Made by a program: the position numbers and the translations under genes. Positions 37,562 through 50,104 of a stretch of DNA of 64,000 nt are shown one piece after another. The DNA comes from Mesorhizobium sp. DCY119 (GTDB lineage: Bacteria > Pseudomonadota > Alphaproteobacteria > Rhizobiales > Rhizobiaceae): positions 2,046,501 to 2,110,500 of the forward strand of contig NZ_CP031834.1 of NCBI RefSeq assembly GCF_003590645.1. The letters are read 5' to 3'. The notes under the pieces are model-generated. The model was not told the origin of the DNA, made no database searches, and saw only the letters and a list, made by a program, of their open reading frames with translations. Position 1 is the first letter of the stretch; every line of letters begins with the position of its first letter.

Positions 37562-38523
37562 CGAAGGGCGCGGCGCTTCTTGCCAGGCTGGGCGACCGGC
37601 TTGCCGGTCTGCGTGGCCGTATCACGCCCGACGCGGAAATGGACAAGATCACCTGGTTTCGCGCCGGTGGACCTGCGGACGCACTGTTCCAGCCCGCCGA
37701 CGAGGACGATCTCGCAGCTTTCCTGAAGGCGGTGCCTGAGGATGTTCCGCTGACGATCGTCGGTATCGGCTCCAACCTTCTGGTGCGTGAAGGCGGTATT
37801 CCGGGTTTTGTCGTGCGGCTTTCGGCAAAGGGGTTCGGCGAGGCCGAGGTCATTTCTGAAACGCGCATCAGGGCGGGCGCGTCTACGCCCGACAAGCGCG
37901 TGGCGGCCGTGGCGCTGGAGGCAGGCATCGGCGGCTTCCATTTCTACCATGGCATTCCCGGAGCCATCGGTGGGGCGCTGCGCATGAATGCGGGCGCCAA
38001 CGGCGTCGAGACGCGCGAGCGTGTCGTCGAGGTGCGCGCGCTCGACCGGCAAGGCAATATCCACACGCTGTCGAACGAGGAGATGGGCTATGCCTATCGG
38101 CATTCCTCGGCATCCGCGGACCTGATTTTCACCTCAGCACTGTTCGAGGGCTACAAGGAAGACCGCGAAACCATCCGCGCGGCGATGGATGCGGTTCAGC
38201 ATCATCGCGAGACCGTCCAGCCGATCCGCGAGAAGACCGGGGGATCGACCTTCAAGAATCCGGAAGGCACATCGGCCTGGAAAGAGATCGACAAGGCGGG
38301 CTGCCGCGGGCTGATGATTGGCGGGGCGCAAATGTCGCCGATGCATTGCAACTTCATGATCAACACCGGCCATGCCACCGGTTACGACCTCGAATATCTC
38401 GGCGAGACGGTTCGGGCGCGCGTGCTCGAGAATTCGGGCATTCGCCTGCACTGGGAGATCAAGCGCATCGGCAACTTCAAGCCCGATCACGACGTGCAGG
38501 AATTCCTGGGGCAGCTACTTTAG
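37558..38523 (+). CDS. murB: UDP-N-acetylenolpyruvoylglucosamine reductase
   Basis: MurB reduces enolpyruvyl-UDP-GlcNAc to UDP-MurNAc using FAD and NADPH. 321 residues, type I family. FAD-binding blocks [32 protein letters not shown] and [15 protein letters not shown] are clear, as are [10 protein letters not shown]-type [10 protein letters not shown] and the active-site [15 protein letters not shown]. The start at 37558 is the ATGA overlap with murC; an earlier frame opening at 37516 is not favoured. It ends the first run of the cluster before a 259-bp gap. Confidence 0.95.
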   Translation: MTKGAALLARLGDRLAGLRGRITPDAEMDKITWFRAGGPADALFQPADEDDLAAFLKAVPEDVPLTIVGIGSNLLVREGGIPGFVVRLSAKGFGEAEVISETRIRAGASTPDKRVAAVALEAGIGGFHFYHGIPGAIGGALRMNAGANGVETRERVVEVRALDRQGNIHTLSNEEMGYAYRHSSASADLIFTSALFEGYKEDRETIRAAMDAVQHHRETVQPIREKTGGSTFKNPEGTSAWKEIDKAGCRGLMIGGAQMSPMHCNFMINTGHATGYDLEYLGETVRARVLENSGIRLHWEIKRIGNFKPDHDVQEFLGQLL

Positions 38524-38590
38524 CAAAGCGTGATTTGCCTGCTCCAGAAACGTGCAGCGTGATCACAATCGACCTAAATTTACATAAATT

Positions 38591-38728
38591 GAATCAACTC
38601 GAATCCTTGGGGCTTGCCACAGAGTCAACTCTCTGATTCTTTGGACAAAAGCGTTTCCTGATTTGAGTCGTTCCCGCGCGTTCGACGCGTTTCCGTCTGG
38701 GGGGTAACCTGCCGGGGTGGGCGGATTC
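38591..38728. promoter_or_regulatory. Cluster of six GANTC (CcrM) sites upstream of ddlB-ftsQAZ
   Basis: GAATC 38591, GAATC 38601, GAGTC 38622, GATTC 38635, GAGTC 38665 and GATTC 38724 fall within 138 bases, where chance would give well under one. GANTC is the target of the cell-cycle methylase CcrM. The stretch is also AT-rich for this genome and lies in the only sizeable gap inside the dcw cluster, 55-190 bases before ddlB. A methylation-sensitive promoter for ddlB-ftsQ-ftsA-ftsZ is inferred. Confidence 0.55.
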
Positions 38729-38782
38729 AATTCGGAAAAGGCTTAAGCCGAAGTCGGGTTCGGCGAGGGGATTGCAGAAATT

Positions 38783-39709
38783 ATGACGTCTAAACACGTG
38801 GCCGTATTGTTGGGAGGGTTCTCGTCCGAACGGCCCGTTTCCTTGTCTTCCGGAAATTCATGTGCAGATGAACTTGAGGCCGTCGGCTATCGCGTCACGC
38901 GGGTCGACGTCGATCGCGATGTCGGTTCTGTCCTTGCTGAGCTGAAGCCGGATGTCGTCTTCAACGCGCTGCATGGCCCGTTCGGTGAGGATGGCACGAT
39001 CCAGGGTATCCTCGAGTATCTCGCCATTCCCTACACGCATTCCGGCGTGCTTGCTTCGGCTCTCGCCATGAACAAGGAGCAGGCCAAGCGTGTGGCGAAG
39101 GCTGCCGGCATTCCGGTTGCGGAATCGAAGACGATCGACCGCTTCTCGATCGGCAACAAGCACCCGATGAAGACGCCTTATGTGGTCAAGCCGGTCAGCG
39201 AAGGATCGAGCTTCGGCGTCGTGATCGTGAAGGAGGATCAGTCGCATCCGCCGCAGATCATCAGCTCACCGGAGTGGAAATTCGGCGGCACGGTCATGGT
39301 CGAGCGCTACGTGCATGGGCGCGAACTGACCTGCGCCGTCATGGGCGATGTAGCCCTTGGGGTCTGCGAGATCATCCCGACGGGCCATTCCTTCTACGAT
39401 TATGATTCAAAATACGTTGCCGGCGGGTCAAAACACGAGGTTCCTGCTAAAATTTCACTAAATATTTACCAAAAAATACAGACACTGGCACTCAAGGCTC
39501 ACCAAGCAATCGGGTGCCGGGGCGTCTCCCGGTCAGACTTCCGCTACGACGATCGTCATTCCGAAAATGGCGAGCTTATCTGGCTCGAAGTGAATACCCA
39601 GCCGGGTATGACGCCGACGTCATTGGTGCCGGAAATTGCTGCCCAGGCCGGGCATTCGTTCGGTGAGTTGTTGAGTTGGATGGTGGAGGACGCTTCGTGT
39701 TCGCGTTGA
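38783..39709 (+). CDS. ddlB: D-alanine:D-alanine ligase
   Basis: Ddl joins two D-alanines with ATP for the MurF reaction. 308 residues, ATP-grasp fold. Seen: [75 protein letters not shown] and the metal-binding ending [18 protein letters not shown]. It opens the second half of the cluster behind the GANTC region. Its last 13 bases overlap ftsQ. Confidence 0.95.
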   Translation: MTSKHVAVLLGGFSSERPVSLSSGNSCADELEAVGYRVTRVDVDRDVGSVLAELKPDVVFNALHGPFGEDGTIQGILEYLAIPYTHSGVLASALAMNKEQAKRVAKAAGIPVAESKTIDRFSIGNKHPMKTPYVVKPVSEGSSFGVVIVKEDQSHPPQIISSPEWKFGGTVMVERYVHGRELTCAVMGDVALGVCEIIPTGHSFYDYDSKYVAGGSKHEVPAKISLNIYQKIQTLALKAHQAIGCRGVSRSDFRYDDRHSENGELIWLEVNTQPGMTPTSLVPEIAAQAGHSFGELLSWMVEDASCSR

Positions 39710-40638
39710 GGTCGGGGCAGGTTAGAAGGATGGGTTCGGCAAGGCCGGGCCTGTTTGGCATGTCCTTTTCCATCGACGGCTTCGTGCTTCCGCGCTGGCT
39801 TCGCCGGCCGGTGCGCGTCCTGGCGCGCCTGGGCAAAGGCGACTTCACGCCGCCGCCGTTTTCCGCGACGATCGCGTCTGCGATCCTCCTTTCCTCGAGC
39901 GGTCTCTACGGCGCCTATGTCGGCGGGCATATGCCGGCTCTCGTGCAGGGCATCACAGCGCGCAGCGGCTTTGCCGTCGATCAGATCAAGGTGGTCGGCC
40001 ATCGCGAGACTTCGGAGATCGATGTCCTCGACAAGCTGGAGCTTGACGGCTGGACGTCGCTGATCGGCTTTAACGCCGACGAGGCGCGCGAGCGCATCGC
40101 CAAGCTCCCCTGGGTCGAGGTTGCTTCCGTTCGCAAGATCTATCCCAACACGCTCGAAGTGAAGATCGAAGAGCGCAAGGCCTTCGCCATCTGGCAGCAC
40201 GGCAGCCAGCTTTCGATCGTCGAGGAAAATGGCAACGTGATCGCGCCGTTCTCGGGCGGTCGCCATGTCGCGCTGCCGCTGGTCGTCGGCTATGGCGCGG
40301 CCGAGCGCGCTTCCGGCTTCATCGCCAAGATCAAGCAGTTTCCGGAGCTGGCCTCGCGGGTGAAGGGTTATGTCCGCGTTTCCGAGCGCCGCTGGGATCT
40401 GCGGCTTGAAAACGGCATCACCGTCAAGTTGCCGGAATATGGCGAAGATACCGCACTCGCCGATCTCGTCAAGATGGACCACGACACCGGCCTGCTGTCT
40501 CGCGACATAGCCGGCGTTGACATGCGTCTTTCCGACCGGCTGGTCGTGCAGCTCACGCCCGAGGCGGTCGAACGGCGCGAAGCTGCGCTCAAAGAGCTTC
40601 TGAAATCACCGAAGAGCAAGCTGGAGAAAAGAATATGA
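39697..40638 (+). CDS. ftsQ: Cell division protein FtsQ
   Basis: A bitopic divisome scaffold of about 313 residues. A cytoplasmic part of about 55 residues is followed by a membrane helix ([21 protein letters not shown]), a POTRA domain beginning [21 protein letters not shown], and the FtsQ beta domain ([34 protein letters not shown]). The GTG at 39697 is chosen because GGAGG stands 7 bases upstream, inside the end of ddlB. Overlaps ftsA by 4 bases. Confidence 0.92.
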   Translation: MFALRSGQVRRMGSARPGLFGMSFSIDGFVLPRWLRRPVRVLARLGKGDFTPPPFSATIASAILLSSSGLYGAYVGGHMPALVQGITARSGFAVDQIKVVGHRETSEIDVLDKLELDGWTSLIGFNADEARERIAKLPWVEVASVRKIYPNTLEVKIEERKAFAIWQHGSQLSIVEENGNVIAPFSGGRHVALPLVVGYGAAERASGFIAKIKQFPELASRVKGYVRVSERRWDLRLENGITVKLPEYGEDTALADLVKMDHDTGLLSRDIAGVDMRLSDRLVVQLTPEAVERREAALKELLKSPKSKLEKRI

Positions 40639-41945
40639 GCTTGCTTGGCGGTCCAAAAGACGGCTCTGCCCACCGCTCCGGTATCGTCACGGTGCTTGAC
40701 GTCGGCTCCAGCAAGGTTTGCTGCGTAGTCGCCAAGCTCAAGCCGGCGCCCGAGAGCCAGCTGCTGCGCGGGCGTACCCATCAAGCCAAGGTCATTGGCA
40801 TAGGCCATCAGAAGTCGCAGGGCGTGAAGTCCGGCGTCGTCGTCGATCTCGATCGTGCCGAGCATGCCGTGCGGCTGGCGGTCGACGCTGCCGAACGCAT
40901 GGCCGGGCTGACGGTCGACTCGCTCATCGTCAATCTCACTGCGGGCCGGCTGAAGAGCGAAACCTTTTCGGCGACGATCAATCTCGGCGGTCACGAAGCT
41001 TCCGCCAGTGACATCAAGCGCGTTCTGGCAGCCGGCGCCAAGCAGGCGCTGAAGGCCGAGCGCGAGGTGGTTCATTCGCTGCCGGTCGCATTTTCGCTGG
41101 ATGCCGAACGCGGCGTGCGCGATCCGCGCGGCATGGTCGGCGACACGCTCGGCGTGGACATGCATGTGCTGACCGGCGACGCCGCGCCGCTGCGCAATCT
41201 GGAGCTCTGCATCAACCGTTCGCATCTTTCGGTCGAGCGCATGGTGGCCACGCCCTATGCAAGCGGGCTCGCAGCACTCGTCGATGACGAACTCGAAATG
41301 GGCGCGGCCTGCATCGACATGGGCGGCGGCACCACCACCATCTCGCTCTTTGCTGACGGGAAGTTCGTTTACGCCGACGCTATTCCGGTCGGCGGCAGCC
41401 ATGTCACCATGGATATGGCCAAGGGCCTCTCGACGCGTCTCGACGATGCCGAGCGGCTGAAGGTGATGCATGGTTCCGCGTTGCCCGGCAGCGCTGACGA
41501 TCGCGATCTGGTCACTGTCCAGCCGATCGGCGCCGACGAAACCGAAGTGCCGCTCCAGGTGCCGCGTTCCGTGATGACGCGCATCATCCGCGCACGCATC
41601 GAAGAGACGCTGGAAATACTGCGCGACCGGCTGAACAAATCAGGTTACGGCAATGCCGCCGGCAAGCGAGTCGTGCTGACGGGCGGCGCAAGCCAGCTTG
41701 CCGGTCTGCCGGAAGCTGCACGCCGCATTCTGGGCCGCAACGTGCGCATCGGCCGGCCGCTGGGCGTGGCTGGTTTGCCTGAGGCGGCAAAAGGTCCGGC
41801 GTTCGCAACGGCGGTGGGCCTTCTGATCTACCCGCAGGTGGCGGGCTTCGAGATCAATAAAGCGAGTGGGATTTCTGGACTACGCATGACCGGGACGGGC
41901 GGAAAACTGCATCGCATGAGTCAGTGGTTGAGAGACAGTTTCTAG
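40635..41945 (+). CDS. ftsA: Cell division protein FtsA
   Basis: Actin-like protein that tethers FtsZ filaments to the membrane. 436 residues. The ATP-binding blocks are VTVLDVGSSKVCCVVA, AACIDMGGGTTTISLF and LTGGASQLAGLPEAA; the 1C domain includes LIVNLTAGRLKS and VHSLPVAFSLD. The C-terminus ends in an amphipathic helix (KLHRMSQWLRDSF), the membrane-targeting sequence. Start overlaps ftsQ. Confidence 0.95.
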   Translation: MSLLGGPKDGSAHRSGIVTVLDVGSSKVCCVVAKLKPAPESQLLRGRTHQAKVIGIGHQKSQGVKSGVVVDLDRAEHAVRLAVDAAERMAGLTVDSLIVNLTAGRLKSETFSATINLGGHEASASDIKRVLAAGAKQALKAEREVVHSLPVAFSLDAERGVRDPRGMVGDTLGVDMHVLTGDAAPLRNLELCINRSHLSVERMVATPYASGLAALVDDELEMGAACIDMGGGTTTISLFADGKFVYADAIPVGGSHVTMDMAKGLSTRLDDAERLKVMHGSALPGSADDRDLVTVQPIGADETEVPLQVPRSVMTRIIRARIEETLEILRDRLNKSGYGNAAGKRVVLTGGASQLAGLPEAARRILGRNVRIGRPLGVAGLPEAAKGPAFATAVGLLIYPQVAGFEINKASGISGLRMTGTGGKLHRMSQWLRDSF

Positions 41946-42015
41946 AGTTTGACGGGGATTGCCCCATAACGGCCGCGGCGGCGAAGCGGCGGGAAAGGCG
42001 AAAAGGACAAGGACA

Positions 42016-43686
42016 ATGACGATCAATCTGCAAAAGCCGGACATAACCGAGCTGAAGCCGCGCATCACCGTTTTCGGTGTCGGCGGTGGCGGCGGCAACG
42101 CAGTCAACAACATGATCACCGCGGGACTTCGCGGCGTCGAATTCGTCGTGGCCAACACCGATGCCCAGGCGCTTACGATGTCGAAGGCCGATCGCCTGAT
42201 CCAGCTTGGCGCCCACGTCACCGAGGGTCTCGGCGCGGGTTCCCAGCCTGAGGTCGGTCGCGCCGCCGCCGAAGAGTGCATCGACGAGATCATCGATCAT
42301 CTGTCGAACACCCATATGTGCTTCGTCACTGCCGGCATGGGCGGTGGCACGGGCACGGGTGCTGCTCCTGTCGTTGCCAGGGCAGCGCGCGAGAAGGGCA
42401 TCCTCACCGTCGGCGTCGTCACCAAGCCGTTCCACTTCGAAGGCCAGCGCCGCATGAAGACGGCGGACATGGGCATCGAGGAACTGCAGAAATGCGTCGA
42501 TACCCTGATCGTCATTCCGAACCAGAACCTGTTCCGGCTCGCCAATGACAAGACGACCTTTGCCGACGCCTTCGCCATGGCCGACCAGGTGCTCTATTCG
42601 GGCGTTGCCTGCATCACCGACCTGATGGTCAAGGAAGGCCTGATCAACCTCGACTTCGCCGACGTCCGTTCGGTGATGCGCGAGATGGGCAAGGCGATGA
42701 TGGGCACGGGCGAAGCTTCGGGCGAAGGCCGTGCGATGGCCGCCGCCGAGGCTGCGATTGCCAATCCGCTGCTCGACGAGACCTCGATGAAGGGTGCGAA
42801 GGGCCTGCTGATCTCCATCACCGGCGGTCGCGACCTTACCCTGTTCGAAGTCGACGAAGCGGCAACCCGCATCCGCGAGGAAGTCGACCAGGATGCCAAC
42901 ATCATCCTCGGTGCGACCTTCGACGAGGAACTCGAAGGCGTCATCCGCGTCTCGGTCGTGGCGACTGGCATCGACAAGACGGCTGCCGAAATCGCTGCCG
43001 CCCCGATCGCCATCCGCCCGCCCATGAAGCCGGCGCCGCGCCCTGCGGCGATCGTCGAGCAACGTCCGGCCGCCCCTGTACAGCAGATCGTCCAGGAAGC
43101 GCCGCGTGCTGCCGATCCGGTGGCCGATGCGATCCGCATGGCCGAAGCGAACGCCGCCGCAATGGCAGCACCGCGCCCGGTCGCTGTTCAGGACGATTTC
43201 CGCCCGCAGAGCAAGCTGTTCCAGGCTCCGCCGCCTGCCGCTCCCCAGCCGCAGCCGGTCCAGCAGCAGCCGATGGCAGCTCCTGCACAGCTGCGTGAAC
43301 TGCCTCAGCAGCCGGTAGCCGCCGCTCAGCCGCGGATGCCGCGCGTCGAAGACTTTCCGCCGCTGGTGAAAGCCGAAGTGGAAGCCAAGACCCGCGCGCC
43401 CGAGCAGCATCACGAAAGCGGCCCGATGGGCCTCTTGAAGCGCCTGACCAACGGCCTGACCCGCCGCGAGGAAGAGCCTGCACGCCTGCAGCCGGCACAG
43501 CCGCGCGAACCGAAGCTGCGCCAGCAGGCTCCGGAGCTGCGCCGCACGGCCAGCCAGGACCCGTCTCTCTACGCGCCGCGCCGTGGCCAGCTCGACGAAC
43601 ATGGCCGCCTCGCGCCGCAGCAGCGCGCCGTGCAGGAAGACGATCAGTTGGAGATTCCGGCATTCTTGCGCCGGCAAGCCAACTGA
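42016..43686 (+). CDS. ftsZ: Cell division protein FtsZ
   Basis: Tubulin-like GTPase that forms the division ring. 556 residues. GTPase domain about 15-320 with [13 protein letters not shown], the tubulin signature [11 protein letters not shown] and the T7-loop region [12 protein letters not shown] very long linker (about 325-535) rich in Pro, Gln and Ala follows, then the conserved C-terminal peptide [11 protein letters not shown] that binds FtsA. The long linker is usual for rhizobial FtsZ. The start at 42016 has AAGGACAAGGA upstream; 70 bases separate it from ftsA. A strong terminator follows. Confidence 0.96.
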   Translation: MTINLQKPDITELKPRITVFGVGGGGGNAVNNMITAGLRGVEFVVANTDAQALTMSKADRLIQLGAHVTEGLGAGSQPEVGRAAAEECIDEIIDHLSNTHMCFVTAGMGGGTGTGAAPVVARAAREKGILTVGVVTKPFHFEGQRRMKTADMGIEELQKCVDTLIVIPNQNLFRLANDKTTFADAFAMADQVLYSGVACITDLMVKEGLINLDFADVRSVMREMGKAMMGTGEASGEGRAMAAAEAAIANPLLDETSMKGAKGLLISITGGRDLTLFEVDEAATRIREEVDQDANIILGATFDEELEGVIRVSVVATGIDKTAAEIAAAPIAIRPPMKPAPRPAAIVEQRPAAPVQQIVQEAPRAADPVADAIRMAEANAAAMAAPRPVAVQDDFRPQSKLFQAPPPAAPQPQPVQQQPMAAPAQLRELPQQPVAAAQPRMPRVEDFPPLVKAEVEAKTRAPEQHHESGPMGLLKRLTNGLTRREEEPARLQPAQPREPKLRQQAPELRRTASQDPSLYAPRRGQLDEHGRLAPQQRAVQEDDQLEIPAFLRRQAN

Positions 43687-43710
43687 ACCGTTAACGAAAT
43701 GTAACAGATA

Positions 43711-43750
43711 TTAACGGGCAGGCGCTTCGGTGCCTGCCCGTTAACTTTTT
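43711..43750 (+). terminator. Rho-independent terminator after ftsZ
   Basis: Perfect 13-bp stem TTAACGGGCAGGC / GCCTGCCCGTTAA with an 8-base loop, followed by CTTTTT. It separates the dcw transcript from lpxC. Confidence 0.9.
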
Positions 43751-43779
43751 AAATTGAACGAAAACAATGGCTTGATGCG

Positions 43780-43794
43780 TTAATCGCATCTTAA
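43780..43794. promoter_or_regulatory. CtrA-type box (TTAA-N7-TTAA) upstream of lpxC
   Basis: TTAATCGCATCTTAA matches the CtrA consensus TTAA-N7-TTAA exactly, 175 bases before the lpxC start and 94 after the ftsZ stop. CtrA is the master cell-cycle regulator of alphaproteobacteria. Control of lpxC, or of a promoter for it, is inferred. Confidence 0.55.
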
Positions 43795-43968
43795 TCCGCC
43801 GTTACACGGGGTAAAAAACCGTGATTTGGAGTCTTCCCCGCGCGTCACTATCTTCCGTCTCGAATGGAGTCGGTATGCGCGAATCTGCGGGGAACTGTTC
43901 CCGTATGCCGACAAACACAAGAGCACGCCCCTCTGGACTGGCGTAATAGTCACGCGCTAAACGGGCAT

Positions 43969-44919
43969 ATGGGGATTCATTTGCACGACCATCAAACGAC
44001 ACTGAAATCGCGCGCGACGCTCTCCGGGGTTGGCGTCCACAGCGGTAAACCAGTCACTCTGCACTTTCTGCCTGCCGATGCGGACACGGGTATCGTGTTC
44101 CACCATGTCGGCGAGGGCGAGCCTGCGCGCGACCTTCGCGCGCTCGTATCGGAAGTCGGCAGCACCGATCTTTGCACCATGCTGGGCGATCCGAACGGCT
44201 ATCATGTCGCCACCGTCGAGCACGTCATGGGTGCGCTGTTCGGTCTGGGCATCGACAATCTCATCATCGAGATCGACGGCAATGAAGTGCCGATCCTGGA
44301 CGGCAGCGCCATCCGTTTCGTCGAAGCCATCGATCAGGCCGGCATCGAGACGCTTTCTGCCAAGCGCCGCTACGTCCGCATCCTGAAGCCGGTTCGCATC
44401 GAGGCGGGTGCCTCCTGGGCCGAGTTCCGCCCTTATGCCGGAACGCGCTTCGAGGTTGAGATCGATTTCGAAAACCCGGCCATCGGCCGCCAGTCCTTCG
44501 CGGCTGACGTTAATGCCGACATGTTCCGCACGGAGATCGCGCGTGCCCGCACCTTCGGTTTCATGAAGGATGTCGAGCGCCTGTGGGCTGCCGGCTATGC
44601 GCTGGGCTCTTCGCTGGAGAATTCCGTGGTGATCGGCGACGACAGCCGCATCATCAACATTGAAGGCCTGCGCTATCCCAATGAATTCGTGCGCCACAAG
44701 ACGCTGGACGCGATGGGCGACCTGTCGCTTGCCGGCGCGCGCTTCATCGGCTGCTTCCGCTCCTACCGCGGCGGTCACCGCATGAACGCCGCTGCCCTTC
44801 GCCGCCTGCTGTCGGATCGTTCGGCCTTCGAGATTGTCGAGACGACTCGCCGCGAGCGTGGCCGTTCGGCCGAGATGATCGCCGTAAACGCTCCGGTCTA
44901 CGCGCCCTGGGTACTTTGA
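43969..44919 (+). CDS. lpxC: UDP-3-O-acyl-N-acetylglucosamine deacetylase
   Basis: LpxC is the zinc enzyme that commits UDP-GlcNAc to lipid A. 316 residues. Seen: TLKSRATLSGVGVHSGKPV, the first zinc-ligand motif TVEHVMGALFGLGIDN, IDGNEVPILDGSA, RTFGFMKDVE and the second zinc motif FVRHKTLDAMGDLSLAG. The start at 43969 gives the conserved beginning MGIHLHDHQTTL, although its ribosome site is weak. It has its own upstream region with a CtrA box and a long leader. Confidence 0.95.
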   Translation: MGIHLHDHQTTLKSRATLSGVGVHSGKPVTLHFLPADADTGIVFHHVGEGEPARDLRALVSEVGSTDLCTMLGDPNGYHVATVEHVMGALFGLGIDNLIIEIDGNEVPILDGSAIRFVEAIDQAGIETLSAKRRYVRILKPVRIEAGASWAEFRPYAGTRFEVEIDFENPAIGRQSFAADVNADMFRTEIARARTFGFMKDVERLWAAGYALGSSLENSVVIGDDSRIINIEGLRYPNEFVRHKTLDAMGDLSLAGARFIGCFRSYRGGHRMNAAALRRLLSDRSAFEIVETTRRERGRSAEMIAVNAPVYAPWVL

Positions 44920-44969
44920 GGCACGCCGAGGCTGCCTTGAGGCTTGAAAAACGGGACTTGTGTGACGAT

Positions 44970-45046
44970 AACGCATCGTCCACAGGCTGATTGTGGCGAA
45001 AGCCAAAGCCTGCCACAAAAATGCGCCATTGCCGGACGATAGCGTT
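44970..45046. other. Nested inverted repeats between lpxC and bamD
   Basis: Outer arms AACGCATCGTCC (44970-44981) and GGACGATAGCGTT (45034-45046) pair with one bulged base. Inside, AGGCT-N5-TGGC-GAAA-GCCA-N-AGCCT (44984-45011) folds into a hairpin capped by a GNRA loop. As RNA this would make a compact two-level stem 75 bases before the bamD start. It could be a leader element, a weak terminator of lpxC or a small repeat. There is no T-tail. Confidence 0.4.
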
Positions 45047-45120
45047 GCCGTTCAAGGGCAGTTGTGGTCTATGACTGCGGGGCGATGAGTATAATCATGG
45101 CGAGAGGGCCGAATCCGATC

Positions 45121-45990
45121 ATGTTTTTCCAGCGAGCTGCACAGTCGAATCAGCCGGCGCGCGCTGCCTTCCTGGCGCTTTCGGTGCTTTCCGCGCCGCT
45201 TCTCCTTTCGGCCTGCATGTCTTCCGAAAAGGACCTCGATCTGTCGACCTATGTCGAGCAGACCGAACCAGCCGATGTTCTCTACAATCAAGGCCTGGCG
45301 AATCTGAATTCCGGCCGCCTGAAAGAGGCGAGCCGCAAGTTCGATGCGGTCGATCGACAGCACCCCTATTCGGAATATGCCCGTAAATCGATGGTGATGG
45401 GCGCTTTCGCCAATTACCGCCAGGGCAATTACGACGACTCGATCAATTCGGCGAAGCGCTATCTCGCGCTCTACCCGTCGACGCCCGATGCGGCCTATGC
45501 CCAGTACATCATCGGTCTCTGCTATTTCCGCCAGATCCGCGACGTTACGCAGGACCAGAAGGAATCCCGCCGCGCCATTGAGGCGATGCAGGAAGTGGTT
45601 ACCCGCTGGCCCGATTCGGAATATGTCGACGACGCCAAGGAAAAGGTGCGTTTCGCGCGCGACCAGCTTGCCGGCAAGGAAATGCAGGTCGGCCGTTATT
45701 ATCTCGAGCGGCGCGAATATATCGCTGCCGTGAAGCGCTTCCGCTATGTGGTCGAGAATTACTCCAACACCCGCCAGGCCGAGGAAGCGCTCGCGCGCCT
45801 CACCGAAGCCTATTACGCGATGGGCCTGACCTCGGAAGCGCAGACGGCGGCTGCCGTGCTCGGCCAGAATTATCCGGACAGCCCGTGGTATCGCGATTCC
45901 TACAAGCTGCTGCAGACCAATGGCCTGGAGCCACGTGAGAACGCCGGCTCGTGGATATCGAAGGCCGGAAAACTTATCACCGGCGCCTGA
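45121..45990 (+). CDS. bamD: Outer membrane assembly lipoprotein BamD
   Basis: Essential lipoprotein of the BAM complex that inserts beta-barrel proteins in the outer membrane. 289 residues from 45121; ATGs at 45085 and 45097 are other possible starts. Signal peptide and lipobox LLLSAC place the acylated Cys near residue 32. Five TPR-like helical repeats follow: [73 protein letters not shown] and [24 protein letters not shown] lies upstream of 45121. Confidence 0.93.
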   Translation: MFFQRAAQSNQPARAAFLALSVLSAPLLLSACMSSEKDLDLSTYVEQTEPADVLYNQGLANLNSGRLKEASRKFDAVDRQHPYSEYARKSMVMGAFANYRQGNYDDSINSAKRYLALYPSTPDAAYAQYIIGLCYFRQIRDVTQDQKESRRAIEAMQEVVTRWPDSEYVDDAKEKVRFARDQLAGKEMQVGRYYLERREYIAAVKRFRYVVENYSNTRQAEEALARLTEAYYAMGLTSEAQTAAAVLGQNYPDSPWYRDSYKLLQTNGLEPRENAGSWISKAGKLITGA

Positions 45991-46005
45991 TCATAGCGGG
46001 CGTCG

Positions 46006-47682
46006 ATGCTTTCCAGACTGTCTATCCGCGATATCGTCCTGATCGAGCGGCTGGACATTGATTTCTCGCCGGGGCTCTCCGTACTCACCGGCGAGACAGG
46101 TGCAGGCAAATCCATTCTTCTAGACGCGCTGTCGCTGGCACTGGGTGCCCGCGGCGACGCATCGCTCGTCCGCCATGGCGCGGCGCAGGGGCAGGTGTCG
46201 GCAGTGTTCGACGTGCCGCGCAATCATCCCGCCCGGCAAATCCTGATCGACAATGCGCTGGACGACGACGGCGACATCATCCTGCGCCGCGTGCAGACCG
46301 CGGACGGGCGCACGCGCGTCTTCGTCAACGACCAACCCTCCAGCGTCACCTTGATGCGCGATATCGGCCGTGCGCTGGTCGAGATCCACGGCCAGCACGA
46401 TGAACGCGCGCTCGTTGACGCAAGCGCGCACCGCGAATTACTGGATTCCTTCGGTGGGCATATCGGCGAGGCGCGCGCCTGCGGTGAGGCTTGGCGGCGC
46501 TGGCGTGACTGCGAACAGGAACTGGCGCGGCATCGCGCGCGCGTCGAGGCCGCCGCCCGCGAGGCCGACTATCTGCGTGCCGCCGTTGCCGAACTCTCCC
46601 AGCTCGACCCTCAGCCGGGCGAGGAGACGGAACTGGCAGATATCCGCACGACGATGATGCGGGCTGAAAAGATCGCCGGCGAAATTCAGGATGCGCAGGA
46701 CGTTCTGTCCGGACAGAACTCGCCATTGCCGCAACTGGCCAGTCTGCTTCGGCGCTTGCAACGCAAGGCGTCCGAAGTCCCCGGCCTGCTCGATGATGTC
46801 GTGAAATCGCTCGATGAAGCCATGCTGTCGCTCGATGCGGCGCAGTCGGGCGTCGATGCCGCTTTGCGCGCCACGGAATACGATCCGCAGCGTCTGGAGA
46901 AAGCCGAAGAGCGGCTGTTTGCCCTGAGGGCCGCATCGCGCAAACACAATGTGCCGGTCGACGATCTGGCACGGCTGCGCGATACGATGTCGGCGGATCT
47001 CGCCGATCTCGACGCCGGTGAAGAGCGCCTGCATGTCCTTGAAAAGCAGGCCGTGGCCGCGCGTGACGCCTATGACGCCGTAGCGGCAAATCTTTCGGAA
47101 TTGCGCAAGACGGCGGCAATCGGCCTGCGCAACGCAGTGATGGCCGAACTGCCGGCGCTCAAGCTCGAACGGGCCGAATTCATCGTCGAGATGAGCACCG
47201 AGGCCGGCAATCGGCTGGAAGAAGGCATCGACCTGATCGAGTTCTGGGTGCGCACGAACCCCGGCACCAAGCCCGGCCCGATGATGAAGATCGCGTCGGG
47301 CGGCGAGCTTTCGCGCTTCCTGCTGGCGCTCAAGGTGGCGCTTGCCGATCGTGGCTCTGCGCCGACGCTGGTGTTCGACGAAATCGACACTGGTGTGGGC
47401 GGTGCGGTGGCTGATGCGATCGGGCAACGCCTGTCGCGGCTGGCCAATCGGGTTCAGGTTCTGTCGGTCACCCACGCGCCGCAGGTTGCCGCGCGCGCCG
47501 GCACGCATTTCCTGATCGCAAAGTCCGGCGGCAAGGAGCAGGTCTCGACCAGCATCGCCGAAATGGATCGCGGCTCGCGGCAGGAAGAGATCGCGCGCAT
47601 GCTGGCCGGCGCCACGATCACCGATGAAGCGCGGGCCGCAGCTGAGCGCCTGTTGCGGGAAAACACGGCTGCCGCATCCTGA
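46006..47682 (+). CDS. recN: DNA repair protein RecN
   Basis: SMC-like ATPase of double-strand-break repair. 558 residues: Walker A TGETGAGKSILLDALSLALG near residue 30, a central coiled coil (about 160-380), the ABC signature MMKIASGGELSRFLLALKVAL and Walker B LVFDEIDTGVGG, then LSVTHAPQVAARAGTHF. It starts 15 bases after bamD and is likely co-transcribed with it. Confidence 0.95.
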   Translation: MLSRLSIRDIVLIERLDIDFSPGLSVLTGETGAGKSILLDALSLALGARGDASLVRHGAAQGQVSAVFDVPRNHPARQILIDNALDDDGDIILRRVQTADGRTRVFVNDQPSSVTLMRDIGRALVEIHGQHDERALVDASAHRELLDSFGGHIGEARACGEAWRRWRDCEQELARHRARVEAAAREADYLRAAVAELSQLDPQPGEETELADIRTTMMRAEKIAGEIQDAQDVLSGQNSPLPQLASLLRRLQRKASEVPGLLDDVVKSLDEAMLSLDAAQSGVDAALRATEYDPQRLEKAEERLFALRAASRKHNVPVDDLARLRDTMSADLADLDAGEERLHVLEKQAVAARDAYDAVAANLSELRKTAAIGLRNAVMAELPALKLERAEFIVEMSTEAGNRLEEGIDLIEFWVRTNPGTKPGPMMKIASGGELSRFLLALKVALADRGSAPTLVFDEIDTGVGGAVADAIGQRLSRLANRVQVLSVTHAPQVAARAGTHFLIAKSGGKEQVSTSIAEMDRGSRQEEIARMLAGATITDEARAAAERLLRENTAAAS

Positions 47683-47783
47683 GGCCCTTCACGAACTGAT
47701 TCCGGCGATGTCAGTAGGGCGCTGTTTCGGCACGATCTTTTGCTAAAAGCACTGCCGTCGTCGTATGTCATGAGATAGGGTAG

Positions 47784-49979
<2,196 letters not shown>

Positions 49980-50104
49980 AGCGCGTCGTGTCGATTGATT
50001 CCGGCCGACGGGAGCATCATTTTCCCTGATCGCTGGCTCAAGCGAATTCATATGACTTGCGGGTCGGAGCGACCTAAGTAGATTTTCTTTCCTAGGGAGT
50101 AGCC

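Noticed and set aside
43802-44002. 66-codon minus-strand frame in the lpxC leader
   Set aside because: It overlaps the lpxC start and the leader antisense, has no clear ribosome site and no recognisable family; the region is better explained as lpxC control DNA.
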